Shown here piece after piece: positions 44,076 through 55,297 of a stretch of DNA of 64,000 bases. This stretch comes from Siderastrea siderea (Eukaryota; Cnidaria; Anthozoa; Scleractinia; Rhizangiidae), in the NCBI GenBank assembly GCA_964030785.1, contig OZ034969.1, forward strand, positions 38,920,201 through 38,984,200. Direction: 5' to 3'. The notes under the pieces were generated by a model. That model was not told the DNA's origin, made no database searches, and saw only the letters and a list, made by a program, of their open reading frames with translations. How positions within the stretch are numbered: position 1 is the first letter of the stretch; each line of letters begins with the position of its first letter. Position numbers and translations under genes: made by a program.

Positions 44076-45591
44076 CATTTTTATCTTTTGTGATCACTCC
44101 CTTAATTCTTATGATCTGTATGTGTTACAATGCATTGATATGTTGGGGAGAACGGTATTGGGATTAAAAGGGTCAATAAGGATTTCGGCAACCTAAGGTG
44201 AATCAGTTTTCCGCGTTGCTGATGGCAAGTAAAAGAAGTTAATGTCCGTAATGAAGAAATGTTGTTCTTTTTTTGTTTGTTTGGTTTCAAATGTATGGTT
44301 TCAAATGTATGAACGAACAAGAAAGTTGCATCAAAGGTTTTATTATTATGGCTACTTTAAAAATTTTTCGACAACGTAGCCATACACCCATGAAAATCGG
44401 CAAAAGCATGCGCCACAAATTAAGACCAAGGTTGATTGAATCATTAATTTTTCATGCCACTTTGGCAAGATTTCCACGATACACGAACTGACTACGCCAA
44501 ACACTGGGAAATAGTTTCCTTTTGAACATTTTTCAAAGCGTAAATCATTGTCACCAGTGGAATTGGCTCGTAAGCGGTCTAACTCAGGCCTGTTTCAAAC
44601 GTAGAACTTTTTCAAGGGCCGAATTCGGGAAACAAATGCAAATTAGCAAAAACAACAGCTTTTGCTCTTTAGGTCGTCACGCAACGACTAAATAACGCCT
44701 GTGTAGGAGACTACACTAGGCTCGGCACATGAAAAATTCGACGTTTGAAACAAAATTCGGAACTCTGCGAGAACTAGTCAAATGCATCATAGTTTGGCGA
44801 AAGTACGTAATAGTTATCTTTACGTCTTCTTGTGTCCTTAACATATTGCGTAACTTGAAAGTAGGTAAGCATTGAATGACGTCACCAAAGGAATTTATTT
44901 CTAACGCAATTTGAGCTTCAATTGCTGATTCATTGCTTACTAGCTTAAACTGAATTAGATAGTAAGACCTTTTACTAATGCGCATCAGATCTTAAGTTCT
45001 TTGGAAATGGAAAAAGACATGAATTAAAATTCTTCGCAGCTTACAAGATTCTGCAGTTGTGGCATATTGAAAAGTGGCTATGGTGGTAATAAGATATCAA
45101 TTATGGCCAACAATGCATTTGCATTCTGATATTGCAAACCGCTTTTTCACCTGTCCTTTTGGTAAATTATGGCTTCATATTAATTTCAACAACCTGCAGA
45201 ACTTGTTAAAAGTGTTCCGTGTTAGCTAGTGTGGCAGTTTGTCTGTGGAAAGACAAATTGAGCATCCGGACCAGCTGAGAAGGTAAGAGAAAGAATTCAA
45301 TTTATTTGTACCGTTAAGTAGCTTGAAATATCGTGCAATTTAGTCGTAATAAATCTAACTGAAAGTATTGAGATGTTAAAAAAGACCCAAGAATATTGCT
45401 TTAAAAAGTTAAGAGCCAGATTTTCTGCAAATTAGTTCAGTTCGTTATTTAAAAAGACAAGCCTTTCCATCCCGCGCAGGTGTTTTCTCATGTGGGTCTT
45501 TAAATCCAGATCTAACTGGAAATTGAATAACTGCTCTCTGTAATTTGGTGAAAAAATCCGTAGAACCTTGAACAAATTCTCGGAGCAAGGC
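43719..45591. repeat. 1873-bp tandem duplication, copy 1
   Basis: Starts in the minisatellite (GACTTAAAATAG) and ends at CTCGGAGCAAGGC. The second copy follows directly at 45592. Apart from a few substitutions the copies are the same. Contents: minisatellite units, then 1.5 kb of AT-rich sequence (44100-45591) with no recognised gene. Confidence 0.92.
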
Positions 45592-47464
45592 GACTTAAAA
45601 TAGAAAGGAATTGTTAAAGGTAACAGCTGCACACTCCGACGATACATCTGGATGCTATTGTTCCCCTCATTAGTACCTGAGACTTAAAATAGAAAGGGAT
45701 TGTTAAAGGTAACAGCCGCACACTCCGACGATAGATCTGGATGCTACTGTTCCCCTCATTAGTAACTGAGACTTAAAATAGAAAGGAATTGTTAAAGGCA
45801 ACAGTCGCACACTCCAACGATACATCTGGATGCCACTGTTCCCCTCATTAGTAAATAAGACTTCAAATAGAAAGGGATTGTTAAAGGCAACAGTCGCACA
45901 CTCCGACGATACATCTGGTTGCTACTGCTCCCCTCATTTGCTAATTTTCATTTTTATCTTTTGTGATCACTCCCTTAATTCTTATGATCTGTATGTGTTA
46001 CAATGCATTGATATGTTGGGGAGAACGGTATTGGGATTAACAGGGTCAATAAGGATTTCGGCAACCTAAGGTGAATCAGTTTTCCGCGTTGCTGATGGCA
46101 AGTAAAAGAAGTTAATGTCCGTAATGAAGAAATGTTGTTCTTTTTTTGTTTGTTTGGTTTCAAATGTATGGTTTCAAATGTATGAACGAACAAGAAAGTT
46201 GCATCAAAGGTTTTATTATTATGGCTACTTTAAAAATTTTTCGACAACGTAGCCATACACCCATGAAAATCGGCAAAAGCATGCGCCACAAATTAAGACC
46301 AAGGTTGATTGAATCATTAATTTTTCATACCACTTTGGCAAGATTTCCACGATACACGAACTGACTACGCCAAACACTAGGAAATAGTTTCCTTTTGAAC
46401 ATTTTTTAAAGCCTAAATCATTGTCACCAGTGGAATTGGCTCGTAAGCGGTCTAACTCAGGCCTGTTTCAAACGTAGAACTTTTTCAAGGGCCGAATTCG
46501 GGAAACAAATGCAAATTAGCAAAAACAACAGCTTTTGCTCTTTAGGTCGTCACGCAACGACTAAATAACGCCTGTGTAGGAGACTACACTAGGCTCGGCA
46601 CATGAAAAATTCGACGTTTGAAACAAAATTCGGAACTCTGCGAGAACTAGTCAAATGCATCATAGTTTGGCGAAAGTACGTAATAGTTATCTTTACGTCT
46701 TCTTGTGTCCTTAACATATTGCGTAACTTGAAAGTAGGTAAGCATTGAATGACGTCACCAAAGGAATTTATTTCTAACGCAATTTGAGCTTCAATTGCTG
46801 ATTCATTGCTTACTAGCTTAAACTGAATTAGATAGTAAGACCTTTTACTAATGCGCATCAGATCTTAAGTTCTTTGGAAATGGAAAAAGACATGAATTAA
46901 AATTCTTCGCAGCTTACAAGATTCTGCAGTTGTGGCATATTGAAAAGTGGCTATGGTGGTAATAAGATATCAATTATGGCCAACAATGCATTTGCATTCT
47001 GATATTGCAAACCGCTTTTTCACCTGTCCTTTTGGTAAATAATGGCTTCATATTAATTTCAACAACCTGCAGAACTTGTTAAAAGTGTTCCGTGTTAGCT
47101 AGTGTGGCAGTTTGTCTGTGGAAAGACAAATTGATCATCCGGACCAGCTGAGAAGGTAAGAGAAAGAACTCAATTTATTTGTACCGTTAAGTAGCTTGAA
47201 ATATCGTGCAATTTAGTCGTAATAAATCTAACTGAAAGTATTGAGATGTTAAAAAAGACCCAAGAATATTGCTTTAAAAAGTTAAGAGCCAGATTTTCTG
47301 CAAATTAGTTCAGTTCGTTATTTAAAAAGACAAGCCTTTCCACCCCGCGCAGGTGTTTTCTCATGTGGGTCTTTAAATCCAGATCTAACTGGAAATTGAA
47401 TAACTGCTCTCTGTAATTTGGTGAAAAAATCCGTAGAACCTTGAACAAATTCTCGGAGCAAGGC
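45592..47464. repeat. 1873-bp tandem duplication, copy 2 (starts with minisatellite array 2)
   Basis: Every landmark of copy 1 recurs 1873 bp later. Differences seen include A to G near 45838, AAAGG to CAGGG near 46040 and GCGTAAATC to GCCTAAATC near 46412, so it is older than the 5.8-kb array. About 4 minisatellite units (45592-45945) lead it. Confidence 0.92.
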
Positions 47465-47823
47465 GAGATCTAACAAAAATTATAATTCACATGTGACACC
47501 AAGATAATTAGACTTCAATCCTGCAGTGCGGCACCGGGTGAAAGCGAGTTTTCTCAACACTGCACCAAAATTCGGCTCCCCACCTTTTTACTATACAGAT
47601 CAATATGTAGAATTTTGTCTCTCGTTCGGTATGGATTTTAGCGATCAATACCCGGTAGTTCAAGGAAGGGTTATGAGCCCCAGCTTAAGCATCGGGTTTT
47701 AATTCAGTTTTATAGGCTTAACTACAACAGGATTGGATTCCTGTAATTCTTTTTTGCCCTACACTAATTCTGACTTTGTAGCTGTCAAACTTACTTTACT
47801 TAAATTTAGCAGTAGAGACGCTT
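47465..47823. other. No gene recognised
   Basis: Unique AT-rich sequence between the tandem duplication and the piggyBac-like MITE. Confidence 0.35.
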
Positions 47824-47827
47824 TTAA

Positions 47828-48216
47828 CTCTTTCCCGTCAAGACTAGTATCTTCCCGACGTTAACGTCGGGAACCATTGAACCACTCCTGATGTCATCAT
47901 TTTTGACGTTACCAAATTGTTTTGATAAGCAGCTAATACAGCAAGGACAGATCCATCAATATGTGTGTCCATTTTGAATATCGACTAAATTCTGGTAGAG
48001 CTATACCAGAAAAAACGTGTCCAATTTTGGGTGCAAAGTTGGGGGAAAATAGGCCAAGTCACCTAGTTGATCAATGTTCCATTTCCAGGTTTTTTGAAGG
48101 ACTGAGGCCAAAACTTTTCCAGTGGATAGAAAGGGGATAAGGTGTAGAAGATAAAGAGAAAAGCAAGGGAGAGAAAAAGGAAAGCAAAAGAAGCGAGAAA
48201 AAAATTGGAAATGAAT

Positions 48217-48248
<32 letters not shown>

Positions 48249-48449
48249 GAAGTCCAAATTTTGGCTTATGCGCATGCCTGAAATCAAAATATTGTACAAT
48301 TTACAACAGAAGCTGGCTCAAAATCTAGCTAAATTGTAAGAAAACGCTTTTGTAGCAAAGTTTAGTGGCATTTGGCAACATAGCACTCAAAAAACCGCTT
48401 TAACGGTAAAAAATGCGTTTTTTAAGGAAAAAAATCGGACGGGAAAGGG
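47828..48449. mobile_element. 622-bp piggyBac-like MITE in TTAA
   Basis: TTAA at 47824-47827 and 48450-48453 flank the ends CTCTTTCCCGTC and GACGGGAAAGGG (11 of 12 matched as inverted repeats). The TTAA target and C/G-starting ends point to the piggyBac superfamily. A CCCGACGTTAACGTCGGG palindrome sits near the left end (47854) and a run of about 30 A at 48219-48248. The frames inside are chance, with no transposase. Confidence 0.78.
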
Positions 48450-48453
48450 TTAA

Positions 48454-49061
48454 ACTGAAAAGAAAGAGAAACCTTGGTTAGCTTTAAATCGAGGGTTAAC
48501 GTAAGCGTTAATCGGCTATCGAAAAACCGGGTCTAAAACTTAAGATAGGGGATGCAAATCATATATTTTAGTCTGAAACTGAAGGTGGAAATTTTGAGAC
48601 GCGAGCGGGACACATCGAACTACCAGAAATTCGAAAAGGTATTTGCCTCATGGCATCAAGAGAATGTTAGTTTCTGCCCTTTATATAAGAAAGCATCCTC
48701 GTTTATTAAATTAAATAAAAATGCTACAGAGTTTGAAACACGACTTGCTCAATAGCATTAGGCAACTTTTGCGTAAATTGTCTAACAAGTTGCAAAAAGC
48801 TTCCTTGTGCAGTTTCGAGACGTTTTCCAGCGTTCCCTCAATCGTTGGAAACATATGACTCGACTTGGACCTACCTTTCGCAAAGAGGAAAACGACCTCT
48901 TTCACTGAAGCAATACTATTGCGGAAGACTTTGCAAAACAGATATTACACCAGTATCCGAACCAAGCTGTAACGTATTGCTTAGTAGACAAACTTCTACG
49001 TATTTTCTAAGCGTTTCTTCTCGAATTTTTCTTTTCCAAACAATTTCCAAAATTTTACCAT
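48454..49061. other. No gene recognised
   Basis: Short ORFs on both strands (48552-48755 plus, 48711-48905 minus) overlap and show no motif. The end joins abruptly to a 33-bp sequence shared with 41283. Confidence 0.35.
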
Positions 49062-49640
49062 GACGAGACGCTACGGGGTCTAACTGGAAGTACCAACCCC
49101 CCCCCCCCCCCCCGCAAAAAAAAAAAAAAAAAAAATATTACATAACATTACAAAAATGCAGACCTTAAAATACCTGCTACAGCTAGTAACAATTTATTTT
49201 TAATCTTTCCTCATTCAACTGTACATATCATTGTTTGCCCCAATTCTCTAGACCTACACTAGCATAAGTACAGATCCAGGAATAGGATTTATAGAAACAG
49301 GTCATGAAATAACATCATTGTGACACCATCAGAGGCTTTTTTAACTAGCATGTTCTTTGTAAATAGTGATCTAAGGAATGCTAAACCTAAAAACTATGTT
49401 TAGAACAAATAAACTTTATTATCATTTGCCAATAAATTATTAACATGCTGTGTGCAAATATGAACCGAGAGTTAATTTCAATCAAAATCAATATTAATCA
49501 ATGATAGTCAATAACAATCAATAGTCACTCAACTTTTAAGCTTTGAATTGTATTGATTTCCATAACCAGTCAATTCATTGGAATTGATTATTATTGATTA
49601 TATTGACTATTTGTTTTCATTGTTTGATACTGCCAGGCAG
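49062..49640 (+). repeat. Dispersed copy of the 41283 and 43020-43568 sequences
   Basis: 49062-49095 repeats the 33-bp motif of 41283-41316. Then 49096 onward (C-run, A-run, CTTAAAATACCTGCTACAGC ... CAGGCAGAAGGCAACAGCC) repeats 43020-43568 almost unchanged. The join suggests a larger direct duplication with an internal deletion. Confidence 0.8.
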
Positions 49641-49644
49641 AAGG

Positions 49645-50790
49645 CAACAGCCACACACTGTGATGACAGATTTGAATGCTACTGCTCCCCTCATTAGTAC
49701 CTAACTTTTAATTGAAAGGGATTGTTAAAGGTAACAGTCACACACACCGACGATACATCTGAATGTTACTGTTCCCCTCATTAGTAACTGAGACTTAAAA
49801 TAGAAAGGAATTGTTAAAGGTAACAGCTGCACACTCCGACGATACATCTGGATGCTATTGTTCCCCTCATTAGTACCTGAGACTTAAAATAGAAAGGGAT
49901 TGTTAAAGGTAACAGCCGCACACTCCGACGATAGATCTGGATGCTACTGTTCCCCTCATTAGTAACTGAGACTTAAAATAGAAAGGAATTGTTAAAGGCA
50001 ACAGTCGCACACTCCGACGATACATCTGGATGCCACTGTTCCCCTCATTAGTAAATAAGACTTCAAATAGAAAGGGATTGTTAAAGGCAACAGTCGCACA
50101 CTCCGACGATACATCTGGTTGCTACTGCTCCCCTCATTAGCAACTGAGACTTCAAATACAAAGGAATACGATACATCTGGATGCTACTGCTCCCCTCATT
50201 AGTAACTGAGGCTTCAAATAGAAAAGGATTGTTAAAGGTAACAGTCGCACACTCCGACGATACATCTGGATGCTACTGCTCCCCTCATTAGCAACTGAGA
50301 CTTCAAATACAAAGGAATTGTTAAAGGTAACATTCGCACACTCCGATGATACATTTGGATGCTACTGTTCCCCTCATTAGTTAACTGAGACTTAAAATAG
50401 AAAGGAATTGTTAAAGGTAACAGTTGCACACTCCGACGATACATCTGGATGCTACTGTTCCCTTCGTTAGTAACTGAGACTTAAAATAGAAAAGAATTGT
50501 TAAGGTAACAGTTGCACACTCTGACGATACATCTGGATGCTACTGTTCCCCTCATTAGTAACTGAGACTTAAAATAGAAAGGAATTGTTAAAGGTAACAG
50601 TCGCACACTCTGACGATACATCTGGATGCTACTGTTCCCCTCATTAGTAACTGAGACTTAAAATAGAAAGGAATTGTTAAAGGTAACAGTCGCACACTCC
50701 GACGATACATCTGGATGCTACTGTTCCCCTTATTAGTAACTGAGACTTAAAATAGTTTAAGGGATTGTTAAAGGTAACAGTTGTCGACAG
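49645..50790 (+). repeat. 89-bp minisatellite, array 3 (about 13 units)
   Basis: Same monomer and same first five units as array 1, then further copies with small variants. One unit near 50165 lacks about 36 bp (CAAAGGAATACGATACATCT). The array decays after 50760. Confidence 0.9.
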
Positions 50791-51506
50791 GTGACCTATC
50801 TCAGGGACACTAATGTTAACTTTGTTACTTACTGTAGTTTTCAAGTTGGAAGGGACTGTTAAAATAAGGCAAAATGCAGTACACTCTGGCATTACATCAA
50901 CACCACTAAGGCAAAATGTAGTGTGCGAGTCCTATTCTTGGCAGGATTCAAATCTCAGTAGGCATTCTTCATATATTTAATTGGTAGAGCATGTTCCATG
51001 GTATCTTTTTAATTTCCTAAGGTCTCTTTCCATGGGACCTGAAAAATGACAGTGCATGCATTAAGCAATGATATATATTAAGTTACTATCAGTGATAAAG
51101 TATCACCATAATGGAAGGTATGAATTACATGCAGAATATTTTGACTTGATATTTCTTAATTGGTCTAAACTGGTGACACTGAAAACCACAATTCAGTGAT
51201 GGGATTTTAGCAAACTTTGTCTATGATGGTAAACTCATTTGGCTGGCAACTTCACCAACAATGTGCCTTAGGCCTTAAATCTACTCTTGCAGGCTTAAGC
51301 TTATGTCCCAAAAATGGTACAGACAATAAAACAAATCCTGAAAAGGCAGTGTCATGTTAATTATTTGTAAAAAAAAAAAGAAAAAAAAAACATGATCAGT
51401 TTTACACACCTGACATTGAGTTCACACAGATACTGTGTTTTGCATCTGCTGTTTGATGTCCTTCCTTCTTTTGCACAGTTAGACTGACGCCAAGGTTAAC
51501 TGGGCC
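50791..51506. other. Probable 3' flank of the minus-strand gene, nothing else seen
   Basis: AT-rich sequence with degenerate minisatellite traces up to about 50920 (CACACTCTGGCATTACATCA). It lies downstream of the stop codon of the candidate gene at 51507. Confidence 0.35.
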
Positions 51507-51611
51507 TTAACTTCTCAGTGCATTGTTTGCATCTTGTGGTGAATCAGCTTTGTAGGCAACCACCACAGTAGAATCCAGAAGTTGTTTGAGTATTTTGCAG
51601 TTCCAGTTGAC
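51507..51611 (-). CDS. Candidate terminal exon of a small gene (minus strand)
   Basis: A strong acceptor (polypyrimidine then CCTCTAG) precedes 51611. Reading in phase 0 gives VNWNCKILKQLLDSTVVVAY then KADSPQDANNALRS and TAA at 51507-51509. This is an amphipathic, protein-like C-terminus. If instead the exon joins 53572-53293 in phase 1, the reading is GQLELQNTQTTSGF ... and stops at 51544. The phase-0 reading looks more protein-like, but its upstream exon would be LADLTKQLLKK at 53293, which has a stop shortly before. I do not recognise the protein. Confidence 0.4.
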   Translation of the reverse strand, partial: VNWNCKILKQLLDSTVVVAYKADSPQDANNALRS

Positions 51612-52004
51612 CTAGAGGAAAAAAGTAACATTTTTATTTTAACAGTTCTTAATAAAACTCACTTACAGCTGTAATCAAACTCTCAGGTGAGGTCTAATAT
51701 GAACACCAATGTTAACTTTTCAGGGGTTTAGTTCTTTGCTGTTTCTTGTGTTACTATAGCTAGATGTTATGTAAGTCAAATGATCAAGTAGCTATAAACC
51801 TAAACAGGAGGAAAATGTTATATTCAGCAGGATAAAAAACATGATAATGAGAAGAAAGAATAAAAATTGCTTGAAAAAAAGTCATGTTCAAGAATCCCAT
51901 TACGACCAAAAAGACCAATTTTATCTAAAAGAATTCATGACTACAGCAACCAAAACTGCAGATGTAGGTATGCATGTCAACTCTACATGTATCTGGGAGA
52001 CCCC

Positions 52005-52490
52005 TCAATCAATCAATCAATCAATAAACTTTATTTACCCTCGAATTTACAGTGTAGCACTCAAGTGCTAATATCTTCGAGCCAACTACATTAATAAATA
52101 ATTATAATAAAAAGTTAATTCTATATAACAAATAAGATAACTAACTACCTAGACAACTAACTTGCAAATTATCATGATGTAGAAAGGTTTGCAGTTCCTG
52201 CCCTTTTAAGTAAATTATTGTTCCCCGTAGATATCAGTCGTCGAAAAGAAGTAAAATCAGAAATAGTGCGGTAATGGTCAGGAAGAGAATTCCAAGATGT
52301 TGCTGCCAAGTAACTAAAGGAATTGAGACCATAAGAAGTGGTCAATGGTTTGGGCAAACAGAGCATATTATGTCCTCTTAAAAAATAGGTGCGAGAGCGT
52401 AAACGAAACATATCTTTTAAATATCTTGGATAATCAGAAAAATGAAGACATTTAAAAATAGTAAGAATCATGTTCATCTTGATATCATTT
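52005..52490 (-). mobile_element. LINE 3' end with (ATTG)n tail
   Basis: On the minus strand 52477-52172 encodes the C-terminal tail typical of LINE reverse transcriptases: MFRLRSRTYFLRGHN, LPKPLTTSYGLNSFSYLAA, SWNSLPDHYRTISDFTSFR. It ends in a stop, then a 3' UTR with AATAAA and AATAAAGTTTATTG and a tail of about five ATTG units (52005-52025). It is severely 5'-truncated (about 100 residues left). It is a different family from the LINE at 18875, and it lies in the candidate gene's intron. Confidence 0.85.
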
Positions 52491-53292
52491 TCAAGGAAGA
52501 AAAATCATCATATGTTAATATATACCTGAAACAGTGTCAAATAGTTCTACACTGATTAGACTCCTGGATACCCAAAAATTTAAAAATTAAATCACCCAGT
52601 CTATTGTTTCGGTCACAAAATCTCCTAGACAACAGTAATCTTGGATCTTTCTTCCAAAAAAAAATAAATACAATAAGATAAGATTACAGAAATCGTTTCC
52701 ACACAGCAAATATATCGTTTCTTTCTAAATGGGAAAGAAATTGGAAACGCCCAGGAGTACTCAGGAAAGGTTGTAATTGAGAATTGAGGTTGAACTTTCA
52801 GGCTCCCAATTTCAGAACGGTCAGAATAAGCTGGACATATTTCATCAACAATTATATTTCTACGTCTTCGCCATTCAATTACCTTTCATTGAGGTCTGTC
52901 TCGGCCTTTAAATAGCGGAAATTTAACGCCAAAATGAAATCTCCCAGTAGTAATTTTCTTGTTTTGGGCAATGTACGCCATTTTGAATTCTCATTGGAAA
53001 ACCGCTGTTCAAAGTGTTTCCGTTCTCACAAAGCCTACTGTGTCACAATGGCGCAAAAGTGCGGGTCGATGAACAACTCATTATTTTTTATTCCTTGCAA
53101 CGCAAGGATCGTATCAAAGAACAATTTTGCTACAAAAGACACGACCTAATAAAACGATCGCAAATCACTTTCAAAAACAAAACATCTAGAATTTTTTTTC
53201 CAAATTCCTTTCATTTTGTGTTGTGATTACATAAGACAGGAAGTCAGAATTGATTGTAGTGAACTCAACACTGACTCAAAGCTAGGGCTTAC
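52491..53292. other. Intron or spacer, nothing recognised
   Basis: AT-rich sequence with short overlapping ORFs (52934-53149, 53014-53226). It is probably intron of the candidate gene if 53293 is its donor. Confidence 0.35.
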
Positions 53293-53572
53293 CTTTTTGA
53301 GGAGCTGCTTGGTGAGATCGGCAAGAAAATACAATAGAAGATGGCAGTGGCGTCACCAAACGGCAATTGCAGGGATCGAGCTCACGGCCATGTGAGTGCA
53401 AGCTGACAGCTTCACCCGCCAAGGCTGAAAAAACCTTCCAAACGTCTCTTCTTAAAATAACCGCAAATTCGGTGCATGGCGAAGAAATATCGCAAACAAA
53501 CCAAACGAAGAAGGCACGATTTCGTACTTTCCCTGGTACGGGGCACTTCGCGCGCTTCACTTTGCTACCCAT
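53293..53572 (-). CDS. Candidate first exon of the small gene (minus strand)
   Basis: ATG at 53572 opens 93 codons (MGSKVKRAKCPVPGKVRNRA ... LPSSIVFSCRSHQAAPQK) up to AAAAAG|GTAAGC, a very good donor at 53292. The next good acceptor on this strand is at 51611. Joining them in phase 1 gives a 116-residue product. The composition is not distinctive and other frames are open too, so the start and even coding status are uncertain. Confidence 0.3.
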
Positions 53573-54578
53573 GGGGGAATATCGAAATAAATTGTTGTTG
53601 TTGTTATAATATCATCCGGAAAGCGGGCGGGGAACTTCTTTCTGTTTGTTACAATCTAACAGTTCCTGGCTTTTATCTGAGAAGTGGACGAACAGCACTT
53701 TCCCCGGAGCCATCGACCGGCAGTTCTATTTTAACCTCGAAGAGACCGTATTCTCAAATGACCTAAACATGTGACTCATGAAATTCGTCACTCGTCAAGC
53801 CTTAATTTGAGCCTGACATGTATCCTATTTGATCCCCATTTACCTCGCTTTGTTGACAGAAATTTAATTACCGAGTAAACCGCAACTTAATTAATTCGGA
53901 AATCGGGTACTTCCAGTTCAAACCCACTTGCGTCTTGTCATGTCAAGGGCGACCGCTCAATACAGGTTATTTTGCTTTGGCTTTCCTCGCAACTATTAGC
54001 CAACAATCATATGTTTGAAGCATTAAGGATGATTTTAAAAATTGTGTTTGTAGTTATCAAGACTTCTTTATTTCAAACTCTCCAGCTGCTAAACTAGAGG
54101 CAAGAAAACTCTACTGTAATAACATAGAAGGCAATTTGAAATAAATATATTTACATTTAAAGCCTCATTTAAAAAAGCTTCGTGGTGACAAACATTAAAC
54201 TATTTTGAATGATCCATATCCGTTTTCAGTTTAATGAACTTGCTATCGATTGCTACATGTTGATAAATTCATCCGTGAGATAAAAAGACATCATAATTAA
54301 GGCAACGAATTCAAAAGTTACGACAGATAGAAACCACCTTCGTTAACTATGATTTGACAATTTTTCGAAAGGGAATGTATGGTCCAATATTCACTCTACT
54401 TTTTCCTGTCACACCGAATGTTTACAATATGACCAATTTATCGAATTTTCATGTTTGGCAGGTTTAATAAAACCATGCCTTAAACGAACGTTTCTTCTTA
54501 ACTAAAGTCCGTTTATTCATCATGTCAGAATAAGTTTCATTATGGAAAACCTAACTCACGTTCTGTAACCATTACGTT
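53573..54578. other. No gene recognised
   Basis: AT-rich spacer. The plus-strand frames at 53367-53766 overlap the candidate exon and include a (TTG)n run. Confidence 0.35.
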
Positions 54579-54587
54579 TGGTTTCCG

Positions 54588-54698
54588 CAGCCTCGTTCCC
54601 AGTCGTCACCCGACGAGCTTGACGGAAAATTCTATCGCGTTCGGTTCCAAGCCTTCCTCAGTCACTCGATGGCATATCAAGGCCTGGGGAGGAGGCTG
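54588..54698. mobile_element. 111-bp MITE with 9-bp target duplication
   Basis: TGGTTTCCG at 54579-54587 is repeated exactly at 54699-54707. The ends are CAGCCTCGTTCCCAG and CTGGGGAGGAGGCTG, inverted at 12-13 of 15 positions. A 9-bp duplication fits the Mutator superfamily, though the ends differ from those at 40598. No coding potential. Confidence 0.72.
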
Positions 54699-54707
54699 TG
54701 GTTTCCG

Positions 54708-55205
54708 TAGAGTTCTTTTGTGATTACGATTCGTTGCAATTTGCTTTAGTTAAAAAAAATACGTCGCGTGAAACTAGAAAAACTCGTTCTCTTAAAACAA
54801 ATAAATTGTTAGTCTTATTAGGGAACTTTAGATTTGACTACGAGCACGAGATTGAGTACGGGAACGTACGAAATTTCAATCAGTCCAGTTTGCAGGCTTT
54901 ACATCACGTCACATACCAATCTTATTCTCTACTGGTAAACAACTGAACACTGAGGAGAGAGAGCTCTGGAAACGTCACTGGTTTAAAATTCAAAAGTTGT
55001 ACTCGTACTCAATCTCGTACTCGTAGTCCGATCTCAGTAAAGGTCGCTAATGCTGTTCTTGCCGACTATAGTGTAATTTTCTAGGCTGTCGAAAAAAATT
55101 AATGTTAACTACCTTAAAGTCTTGTTTCTCATGCATTTAACAAAACAAAAGTTATGGACGAGTCTGTCAAGGTATAAGCACCATTCATTAAGGACATGAA
55201 ATTAG
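54708..55205. other. 3' flank of the adhesion-GPCR gene
   Basis: Lies downstream of the receptor stop codon on the minus strand, so its 3' UTR should fall here. The nearest clear minus-strand AATAAA I noticed is further on, near 54510. The 82-codon plus-strand frame at 54698 has no motif. Confidence 0.4.
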
Positions 55206-55297
55206 TCATGTTATTAGGGCCGACTGTGTTTTCGTTTGGTGGTAGTGCGCTGACTCATTAGGTGGGTGATCTTTGGTGGAACCTTTTCCTCGTCTTC
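55206..55297 (-). CDS. Adhesion GPCR terminal exon with stop codon
   Basis: Two bases complete a Gly codon, then [29 protein letters not shown] and TGA at 55206-55208. Acceptor CATTTCTAG. No classical PDZ-binding end. Confidence 0.8.

Noticed and set aside
50232..50892. Repeated minus-strand frames starting MYRRSVQLLPLT or similar
   Set aside because: These are the 89-bp minisatellite in one frame; they break at every unit with an indel and have no splice or start context.
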